From JAPXLN01 sp033809515 (GTDB lineage Bacteria; Bacillota; Sulfobacillia; Fermentithermobacillales; Fermentithermobacillaceae): a DNA stretch of 19,220 nucleotides. The translations under genes and the position numbers were made by a program. Location of the stretch: positions 1 to 19,220 of the forward strand of contig JAPXLN010000020.1 of assembly GCA_033809515.1 (NCBI GenBank). Reading direction: 5' to 3'. Shown in pieces: positions 13,540-19,220 of this stretch (its first letter is position 1; each line of letters opens with the position of its first letter). The notes beneath the pieces are model-generated. The model worked only from the letters and a program-made list of their open reading frames with translations, had not been told where the DNA came from and searched no databases.

Positions 13540-14487
13540 GTGACCCGAAGAGGTAAAGGGGCAATAGCTGCAGGTTTTGTTTTGGTCATGGTGTTTTCAG
13601 CAACATTGGTTCTGTGGAACCTGGATCCTGCACGTCACTTTGCAGGCCCGGTTGTGTCCGGTTCTTCCGAAGACTTGGGACACGGTGGTTTCAACCTGCT
13701 CTTTCTTGGAATTGACGCAAGAGACCATGAACCCTCAAGAACGGATGCGATCATGGTTGCCCGTGTGCAACCAAAGACCGGCAGGATCGTGCTGATCTCT
13801 GTGCCCAGGGATACAAGGGTGGAGCTTTCGGAGACCGGGTTTACAAAGATTAACCACGCTCACTGGCTGGGCGAGACAGAAGGCGGCAACCACGGAGGGA
13901 CCATGGCGTCGGTGGATGCGGTCAGCAGTCTTCTCGGGTGCGAGATCAAGTACTACGTTAAAGTTGACTTTGAGGGAGTCAGGGGCTTTATCACTGCTGT
14001 GGGAGGTCTGGATATTGAGCTGCCTTGTCCGGTGACGCTTACTTTTCTGAAGAAAACCCTTCCGGCGGGCAGACACAGTCTGGACGGCGATACCGTCCTC
14101 GCCCTGGTACGGGAACGGTTCTCGCTTGCTGACGGCGATTTTGGCAGGCAGCGCCTTCAGTACCAGGTCATTGAGGCATTGGGGCAGAAACTGCTTAACC
14201 CTGAGTCCCTTCCGAAACTGGCCTTCCTCGCGGTTCAGGCCAAAGACTATATTCTGGATACCAATCTCCAGGCAGACGATTTTCTGAGCCTGGCGCTGAT
14301 GGTCAGGGAACTCCCCGGAAGCGGCATTGAGTATGTACAGATCCCGGGACACGGGGAGTATAGGTGCGATCCGCTGGTGGGATCCGAACTGTATTACTGG
14401 ATTCCCGATGAAGAGGGACTTCAGGAAATCTCTCAGTTGTTGTCTGGTTCCGGTGGCCCGTCCGGCGCCGCTTCTGCCGGCCCATGA
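13540..14487 (+). CDS. LytR-CpsA-Psr (LCP) family cell-wall polymer ligase
   Basis: Membrane-anchored phosphotransferase that moves undecaprenyl-linked polymers onto peptidoglycan on the outer face of the membrane. From GTG 13540 (AGAGGGGG 9 bases upstream) the 315-aa protein has a short basic start MTRRGKG, one transmembrane helix (about 8-27), then the LCP domain. Its key residues are in FLGIDARDHEPSRTDAIM, ISVPRDTRVEL (Arg90, Asp91, Arg93), KINHAHWLG, VDFEGVRGFITAVGG and LVRERFSLADGDFGRQRLQ. ATG 13417 would put about 40 extra residues before the anchor and lacks a Shine-Dalgarno. The tail is Gly/Ser/Pro-rich. Next to the polysaccharide genes, it probably attaches their product to the wall. 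It overlaps typA by 55 bases tail to tail. Confidence 0.92.
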   Translation: MTRRGKGAIAAGFVLVMVFSATLVLWNLDPARHFAGPVVSGSSEDLGHGGFNLLFLGIDARDHEPSRTDAIMVARVQPKTGRIVLISVPRDTRVELSETGFTKINHAHWLGETEGGNHGGTMASVDAVSSLLGCEIKYYVKVDFEGVRGFITAVGGLDIELPCPVTLTFLKKTLPAGRHSLDGDTVLALVRERFSLADGDFGRQRLQYQVIEALGQKLLNPESLPKLAFLAVQAKDYILDTNLQADDFLSLALMVRELPGSGIEYVQIPGHGEYRCDPLVGSELYYWIPDEEGLQEISQLLSGSGGPSGAASAGP

Positions 14488-16358
14488 ATATCTTTTCTCA
14501 TTTTGTAGCGCTGGTCTCGGGCAAGGGTGGCCTTGCGAAGGCGAATGCTCTTTGGCGTAACCTCTATGAGCTCGTCGCCGGCTATCCATTGGAGGGCGCT
14601 TTCCAGGGTCATCTTTCTCCAAGGTTTGAGGCGGACAGTCTGGTCTGTCTGGGAAGCTCGCATGTTTGAGAGGTGCTTCTTTTTGCAGACGTTAATGTCC
14701 AGGTCCATTGGTCTGGAATACTCCCCTACGATCTGTCCTGCATAGACCTGTTCTCCCGGACCTACGAACAAGGTGCCGCGTTCCTCGGCGTTATGGAGGC
14801 CGTAAGCTGTTGTGACGCCGGTTTCCCAGGAGATCATGGCTCCTTCCAGGCGGCTGACTATGTCTCCACGGTATTCGTCGTAGTGGTCCAGCCGGTGGTT
14901 CATGATTCCTGTTCCCTTGGTCATGGTAAGAAACTCAGACCTAAAACCTAACAGGCCTCTTGTAGGCACGTTGAACCTGAGGTTCATACGCCCGGAATCA
15001 TCCGGATGCATGTCGAAAAGCTCAGCTTTTCTGGGACCCAGCTCCTCCATTACCCTGCCTGTGAACTCCTCCGGAAGGTCCAGTACCAGCTCCTCAATGG
15101 GCTCACATTTCTTGCCTGAGACCGTCCGAAAGATCACCTCGGGACGGGATACTGACATTTCGTACCCTTCCCGCCGCATTGTCTCAATTAGGATAGACAG
15201 GTGAAGGTCACCGCGGCCGCTGACCCGGAACGAATCGGGGCTTGCCGTGTCCTCCACTTTGAGGCTTACGTCTTTCTGTGTTTCTTTGTACAGTCTGTCG
15301 CGCAGGTGCCTTGAGGTAACGTACACCCCTTCGTCGCCGCTGAAAGGGCTGTCGTTAACGGAGATGGTCACCATCACAGTGGGCTTTTCCACTTCAATTA
15401 CGGGCAGGGCTTTTGGCGATGCCGGATCTGCCAGCGTTTCGCCGATGCTTGCGCCCGGAATCCCTGATATGGCGGAAATGTCTCCGGATTCCACCTTTTC
15501 TACCTCGCACCTTTTCAGGCCGGCGAACACGTATAGCCCGGAGATCTCGAAGTGGAGGATTGTGCCGTCTGTACGGCACAGGGCCACTGTTTGCCCTCGT
15601 TCGGCAGTTCCCGCCTCAACACGGCCTATGACTATTCTGCCTACGTACTCGTCGTAGGACAGAGCGCTTATCATTATCTGAAGCCCTTCGCCGGGGTGGG
15701 CCGAGGGAGGAGGCACGTGCTTTACGATGGCCTCCAGGAGAGGGAAAATGCTGCCTTCTTCTTGGCCGGAATACTTAGCAGCTTCTTCAGGGCTAACGGT
15801 AGCGAATCCACGCCGGGCATCACAGTAGACCACAGGGAAATTGACGTCGTCATCGCTTGCGCCCAGGTTTACCAGAAGGTCAAATACCTCCTCGTAAACC
15901 TGGTTGAGTCGGGCATCGGGCCGGTCAATTTTGTTTATGACCAGAATCAGCTTTATGTGATGCTCAAGAGCTTTTTGGACGACAAACCTGGTTTGAGGCA
16001 TAGGGCCGTCACACGCATCTACAAGGAGCAGGGCCCCATCAACCATACCAAGGGTTCTTTCAACTTCACCGCCGAAATCTGCGTGACCGGGGGTATCGAC
16101 GATGTTGATTTTGATGTCTTTATATTGAATGGCGGTGTTCTTGGCCAGGATGGTTATGCCGCGTTCCTTTTCAAGGTCAGAGGAGTCGAGGACGCGGTCA
16201 TCAACAGCTTCGTTTTTGCGGAAAGCTCCCGTCTGCTTCAGCAAGGCATCTACAAGAGTGGTCTTTCCGTGGTCTACATGGGCAATGACCGCCACGTTGC
16301 GTATGGACCGGTTCACGAGCTCATCTGAGCTTGACAGGCTGGTTTTAGCCTCCGGCAC
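14433..16358 (-). CDS. typA: Translational GTPase TypA/BipA
   Basis: Ribosome-associated GTPase of the EF-G/LepA group, needed for 50S assembly and growth under stress or cold in many bacteria. The 641-aa chain has G1 AHVDHGKTT (26-34), switch I with ERGITILAKNT, G3 DTPGHADF and G4 NKIDRP. The beta-barrel, EF-G-like and BipA-specific C-terminal domains follow (RVSGRGDLHLSILIETMRREG, TRGLLGFRSEFLT, NVCKKKHLSNMRAS). It is slightly longer than the usual ~610 aa through an 18-aa N-terminal lead and a Pro/Glu-rich tail. GTG 16358 follows AGAGGTG with 7 bases. It is a housekeeping gene marking the edge of the polysaccharide locus, and its 3' end overlaps the LCP gene. Confidence 0.97.
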   Translation of the reverse strand: MPEAKTSLSSSDELVNRSIRNVAVIAHVDHGKTTLVDALLKQTGAFRKNEAVDDRVLDSSDLEKERGITILAKNTAIQYKDIKINIVDTPGHADFGGEVERTLGMVDGALLLVDACDGPMPQTRFVVQKALEHHIKLILVINKIDRPDARLNQVYEEVFDLLVNLGASDDDVNFPVVYCDARRGFATVSPEEAAKYSGQEEGSIFPLLEAIVKHVPPPSAHPGEGLQIMISALSYDEYVGRIVIGRVEAGTAERGQTVALCRTDGTILHFEISGLYVFAGLKRCEVEKVESGDISAISGIPGASIGETLADPASPKALPVIEVEKPTVMVTISVNDSPFSGDEGVYVTSRHLRDRLYKETQKDVSLKVEDTASPDSFRVSGRGDLHLSILIETMRREGYEMSVSRPEVIFRTVSGKKCEPIEELVLDLPEEFTGRVMEELGPRKAELFDMHPDDSGRMNLRFNVPTRGLLGFRSEFLTMTKGTGIMNHRLDHYDEYRGDIVSRLEGAMISWETGVTTAYGLHNAEERGTLFVGPGEQVYAGQIVGEYSRPMDLDINVCKKKHLSNMRASQTDQTVRLKPWRKMTLESALQWIAGDELIEVTPKSIRLRKATLARDQRYKMRKDIHGPAEAAPDGPPEPDNN

Positions 16359-16402
16359 GAGATGTCACCTCTTTTTTAGTTTCTGTCTTCTTCAGCCCAC
16401 TT

Positions 16403-16440
16403 ATTTGCTTTGGCAAATTCGCCCGGCTCATGACTGAGCC
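16403..16440. promoter_or_regulatory. Two tandem 6-4-6 inverted repeats
   Basis: ATTTGC-TTTG-GCAAAT (16403-16418) and GGCTCA-TGAC-TGAGCC (16425-16440) are both perfect 6-bp palindromes with 4-base centres, 22 bp apart centre to centre. They lie between the divergent genes and adjoin the promoter candidates. They may be operator sites, but the arms differ in sequence, so one regulator need not bind both. Confidence 0.4.
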
Positions 16441-16457
16441 CAACGATGAATTATACA
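16430..16457 (+). promoter_or_regulatory. Candidate promoter of the gcvPA-gcvPB pair
   Basis: TATACA (16452-16457, 5/6 to consensus) with ATGACT (16430-16435, 4/6) at 16-base spacing. The -35 overlaps the second inverted repeat, which would allow repression. The match is moderate. Confidence 0.35.
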
Positions 16458-16479
16458 CCTGAAAGCGGTAGGCAGGTAA
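16450..16479 (-). promoter_or_regulatory. Candidate promoter of typA
   Basis: On the minus strand a perfect TATAAT (16455-16450) is preceded at 18 bases by TTACCT (16479-16474, 3/6). It overlaps the plus-strand -10 candidate, so the two divergent promoters may compete. Confidence 0.4.
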
Positions 16480-16543
16480 GTATGCAGACCATGGGGAAAT
16501 CACATGCGAGGTTTTGCCTCAACAAACTGCCGGAGGTTTTAGC

Positions 16544-17938
16544 ATGAAGAAAAACCCAAGAGCTTTTCCGTACATACCCAATGCACTGCCTGAGGTGAAG
16601 GAGGCTATGCTTAGGGAATGCGGCGTAGAAAGCGTAGATGAGTTCTACGGTGACATTCCTAAGGAACTCAGGCTCAAGCACGACCTGGACATCCCGGGAC
16701 CGTTGGCCTCAGAGTATGAGCTGAAGCGGCATATAGACTCTCTCTTGGCCAGGAACGCTTCTTGCAGCGAGTACTTGAATTTCCTGGGGGCAGGATGCTG
16801 GCAGCACTATGTTCCTGCTATCTGCGACGAAATCAGCGGCCGAGCTGAGTTTCTGACAGCTTATGCAGGTGATCCTTACGAGGATCATGGGCGCTGGCAG
16901 GCTATGTTTGAGTACCAGAGCATGATGGGCGCTCTATTGAACATGGATGTAGTCAATGTGCCTACGTATGACGGCTCTCAGGCTGCTGCAACTTCTCTCA
17001 GAATGGCCTGCAGGATCACAGGACGCAGGCAGGTGCTGGTAAGCGACATCACAAGCCGCCCACGCCTTGCCATAATCCGAAACTACTGCAAGCCGGATAT
17101 TGATGTTGTGACGGTGGCTCATGTGAAAGAAACAGGACAGATGGACCTAAGCGACTTGAAGGAAAAGCTTTCGCCGGATACTGCAGGGGTGTACTTTGAG
17201 AACCCTGGATTCCTGGGCGTCATTGAGGTCCAGGGTGATGAGATCTCGGAGATGGCCCATGACAGGGGCGCTTTATGCGTAACCGGGGTTGATCCTATTT
17301 CGTTGGGCGTTCTGGCGCCGCCAGCCGATTACGGCGCCGACATTGTGTGCGGCGATATTCAGCCGCTGGGTATGCACATGCATTTCGGAGGGGGTTTGTC
17401 AGGGTTTATTGCTACCAGAGATGAAGAGCGGTTTGTGCTTGAGTATCCTTCACGGCTCTTCGGGATCACCACCACCTCTGTCTCGGGGGAATGGGGTTTC
17501 GGCGACGTTGCCTTTGATAGAACCTCCTTCATGGGGCGTGAGGAAGGGAAGGAGTACGTAGGTACCGGGACTGCATTGTGCGGAATAACGGCCGGCGTGT
17601 ATCTTGCTCTCATGGGTCCTTCGGGTATGAAGGAACTTGGTGAAGGGATAATGCAGAGGTCTGTATATGCAATGAAAACTCTTTCGTCTGTTGCCGGCGT
17701 GAAGGCGCCTGCGTTCCAGTCTGCGCACTTCAAGGAATTTGTGGTAAACCTGGACGGCGCGTCACAGACTGTGGCCGAGATCAACCGGAAGCTGCTCAGC
17801 AAGGGCATTTTCGGAGGGAAGGACCTTTCCGGGGATTTCCCGTGGCTGGGCAACAGCGCTCTATACTGCATAACCGAGGTTCACACCAAGGCGGACATTG
17901 ACAAGCTGGCCAGTGCTTTGCAGGAGGTTGTGGCATAA
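16544..17938 (+). CDS. gcvPA: Glycine dehydrogenase (decarboxylating) subunit 1-like protein, divergent
   Basis: Homologue of the alpha subunit of the two-subunit P-protein, 464 aa, cytoplasmic. ATG 16544 follows GGAGG with 7 bases. The fold-level motifs are intact: NFLGAGCWQHYVP, FEYQSMM, GMDV-like LNMDVVN, YDG, RITGR, VDPISLG, PPADYGADIV, QPLG and TAGVYLALMGPSG. Segments that are nearly invariant in true GcvPA are changed. The usual AYTPYQPEISQG is replaced by AYAGDPYEDHGR (106-117), and the usual [20 protein letters not shown] region becomes RTSFMGREEGKEYVGTGTAL (326-345). It overlaps the next gene by one base. The sequence supports a P-protein-family enzyme, but glycine may not be the substrate. 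No gcvT or gcvH precedes it. Confidence 0.85.
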   Translation: MKKNPRAFPYIPNALPEVKEAMLRECGVESVDEFYGDIPKELRLKHDLDIPGPLASEYELKRHIDSLLARNASCSEYLNFLGAGCWQHYVPAICDEISGRAEFLTAYAGDPYEDHGRWQAMFEYQSMMGALLNMDVVNVPTYDGSQAAATSLRMACRITGRRQVLVSDITSRPRLAIIRNYCKPDIDVVTVAHVKETGQMDLSDLKEKLSPDTAGVYFENPGFLGVIEVQGDEISEMAHDRGALCVTGVDPISLGVLAPPADYGADIVCGDIQPLGMHMHFGGGLSGFIATRDEERFVLEYPSRLFGITTTSVSGEWGFGDVAFDRTSFMGREEGKEYVGTGTALCGITAGVYLALMGPSGMKELGEGIMQRSVYAMKTLSSVAGVKAPAFQSAHFKEFVVNLDGASQTVAEINRKLLSKGIFGGKDLSGDFPWLGNSALYCITEVHTKADIDKLASALQEVVA

Positions 17939-19220
17939 TGGGTGAAAATAGGAGTCAATTTCATCAAGCTCGCTGGAACGAGCCGATTATCATGGAAATA
18001 GGCGTGCCCGGAGCAAGGGCGATTATACCTCCTCAAGCTGAGCAGGAGATAAGGGATGTTTCCGGCCATGCGCTGACGGCGATTCCTGAAAAGATGCGAA
18101 GAACTGCACCTCCGGAACTGCCTGAGCTGTCACAGGCCCAGGTGCTCCGCCATTATCTCCGACTGTCTCAGGGCGTGCTCGGGGCGGACCTAATCGTAGA
18201 CATTGGCCAGGGGACTTGTACCATGAAGTACAGCCCCAAGATCAACGAGTCCTTTGTAAGAAATCCCAAAGCGGCAGAGCTTCACCCTTACCAGCATGAG
18301 TCTACGGTACAAGGGATGCTGCAGATAATGTGGGAGTTCGAGCAGATGCTCAAAGAGATCTCAGGCATGGATAGGTTTACCTTTCAGCCCGGCGGCGGTT
18401 CTCAGGCTATATATACTAACGCCTGTATAATCAGGGCCTACCATGAATCCAGGGGAGAAAAAGAGCGGGACGAGATAATAACCACCATTTTTTCACATCC
18501 TGTCAATGCAGCTTGCCCTAGGACTGCAGGGTTCAAAGTCATCACTCTGTATCCCGGCGAAAAAGGATATCCTGAACCGGACGCCCTCAAAAAGGTCGTA
18601 TCCGAGTGTACAGCGGGCCTCATGATCACTAACCCTGAGGATACGGGGATATACAACCCTCACATAGAAGAGCTTGTGAGAATAGTCCACGATGCAGGGG
18701 GCCTTTGCGCTTACGACCAGGCTAATGCCAACGGTATCATGGGCATTACAAGGGCCAGAGACGCAGGCTTTGATATGTGCCATTTTAACCTTCACAAGAC
18801 CTTTTCCTCGCCTCATGGTTGCGGGGGGCCGGGATCAGGCGCTGTAGGCGTGACCGGAGAGCTTGCCCGGTTTCTGCCTGTCCCTTGCGTAGGGTTTGAC
18901 GGCAGCAGGTATTACCTTGACTACAATGTGCCCGAAAGCATAGGCAAAGTCAGGGGGTTTTACGGCGTTATCCAGGCGGTTCTGCGTTCCTATGCCTGGG
19001 TTTTGAGCCTGGGGCCCCAGGGGCTCAGAGAGGTCGCAGAGGCGGCAGTGCTCAACAGCAATTACCTTCTCAAGAAGATGCTTGAGATACCCGGCGTAAG
19101 CATACCCTATCCCGGGCAGCGGCGGCTGGAGCAGGTCCGCTACAGCCTGGAGAAGCTTACTGAGGAGACCGGGGTTACCTCTGAGGAGATCGAGACAAGG
19201 GTCGCCGATTTTGGAAATCA
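17938..19220 (+). CDS. gcvPB: Glycine dehydrogenase (decarboxylating) subunit 2-like protein, divergent, 3' end beyond window
   Basis: Homologue of the PLP-carrying beta subunit of the split P-protein. 427 codons are visible without a stop (family about 480-490 aa). ATG 17938 overlaps the TAA of the first subunit. The PLP lysine is Lys287 in FNLHKTFSSPHG, followed by GPGSGAVGV. CTMKYSPKINE, ELHPYQ, IRAYHESRGE and AGFKV are also conserved. Departures from the canonical enzyme are FQPGGGSQA (149-157, usually LQPAAGAHGE), FSHPVNAACP (185-194, usually SAHGTNPASA), YDQANANG (259-266, usually YDGANLNA) and an altered VDIGQGTC (88-95). These loops surround the cofactor, so a changed substrate or reaction is plausible. 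The pair is co-transcribed. Confidence 0.87.
   Translation, partial: MGENRSQFHQARWNEPIIMEIGVPGARAIIPPQAEQEIRDVSGHALTAIPEKMRRTAPPELPELSQAQVLRHYLRLSQGVLGADLIVDIGQGTCTMKYSPKINESFVRNPKAAELHPYQHESTVQGMLQIMWEFEQMLKEISGMDRFTFQPGGGSQAIYTNACIIRAYHESRGEKERDEIITTIFSHPVNAACPRTAGFKVITLYPGEKGYPEPDALKKVVSECTAGLMITNPEDTGIYNPHIEELVRIVHDAGGLCAYDQANANGIMGITRARDAGFDMCHFNLHKTFSSPHGCGGPGSGAVGVTGELARFLPVPCVGFDGSRYYLDYNVPESIGKVRGFYGVIQAVLRSYAWVLSLGPQGLREVAEAAVLNSNYLLKKMLEIPGVSIPYPGQRRLEQVRYSLEKLTEETGVTSEEIETRVADFGN

Larger units (their letters stand above)
16359..16543. other. Divergent typA-gcvPA intergenic region
   Basis: A 185-base spacer containing both ribosome-binding sites, two inverted repeats and two overlapping divergent promoter candidates, described separately. 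The gcvPA side carries an untranslated leader of about 80 bases in which a GAGGTTTT motif occurs twice (16509 and 16533), the second as part of the Shine-Dalgarno. I looked for glycine-riboswitch conserved cores and saw none. Confidence 0.4.

Noticed and set aside
13735..14622. 295-codon open frame on the minus strand across the LCP gene and the typA 3' end
   Set aside because: Antisense to the LCP catalytic domain, rich in Arg, Pro and His as expected from a shadow frame, with no family resemblance.
15552..16328. 258-codon open frame on the plus strand inside typA
   Set aside because: It lies wholly antisense to the highly conserved TypA N-terminal GTPase domain, has no ribosome-binding site and reads as low-quality sequence. 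A coding shadow.
16440..16543. Glycine riboswitch in the gcvPA leader
   Set aside because: The conserved glycine-aptamer core sequences and the tandem aptamer layout were not seen in about 80-100 bases of leader.
17359..17871. 170-codon open frame on the minus strand within gcvPA
   Set aside because: Antisense shadow of a conserved P-protein subunit, without a start signal.
1..19220. CRISPR array, insertion sequence, phage or integron elements
   Set aside because: No regularly spaced repeats, transposase or integrase motifs, or terminal inverted repeats were seen on either strand.

Overview
The window looks like a chromosomal segment from a Gram-positive-type bacterium, probably an anaerobic or thermophilic member of the Bacillota (Clostridia-like). 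The grounds are purine-rich Shine-Dalgarno sites before nearly every gene, frequent GTG and TTG starts, a LytR-CpsA-Psr wall-polymer ligase, a P-protein split into two subunits, and moderate-to-high G+C judged by eye. No tRNA, rRNA, CRISPR array, transposase or phage gene was seen.

Left part (1-4308): the 5' end of a minus-strand gene resembling a multicopper oxidase runs off the left edge. Next come an intergenic zone with an inverted repeat, a small cysteine-containing ORF and a strong hairpin. Then a plus-strand series follows: an O6-alkylguanine-DNA methyltransferase overlapping an M28 peptidase by four bases, a MarR regulator with its own near-consensus promoter and operator-like palindrome, and an extended SDR.

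Middle part (4253-14487): a cell-surface polysaccharide locus. A tightly packed minus-strand operon is transcribed in the order priming phosphoglycosyltransferase, polysaccharide deacetylase, fused Wzz/BY-kinase, O-antigen-ligase/polymerase-like membrane protein, GT4 glycosyltransferase. A large two-domain acyltransferase diverges from it. It is followed by a two-gene minus-strand unit (NAD-dependent sugar epimerase, then a protein with a duplicated four-cysteine domain) and by an LCP protein that could attach the product to the wall. No flippase, BY-kinase phosphatase or further glycosyltransferase is visible, so the pathway must be completed elsewhere.

Right part (14433-19220): the translational GTPase TypA/BipA on the minus strand diverges from a gcvPA-gcvPB-like pair that runs off the right edge. 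The pair keeps the P-protein fold and the PLP lysine. It departs from the standard glycine decarboxylase in several otherwise strongly conserved active-site segments, and no gcvT or gcvH lies upstream. This pair and the duplicated cysteine-domain protein are the two best candidates for undescribed biology.

The gene layout is very compact. All three convergent gene pairs overlap at their 3' ends (56, 4 and 55 bases), and one pair shares a single CTAG that supplies both stop codons.
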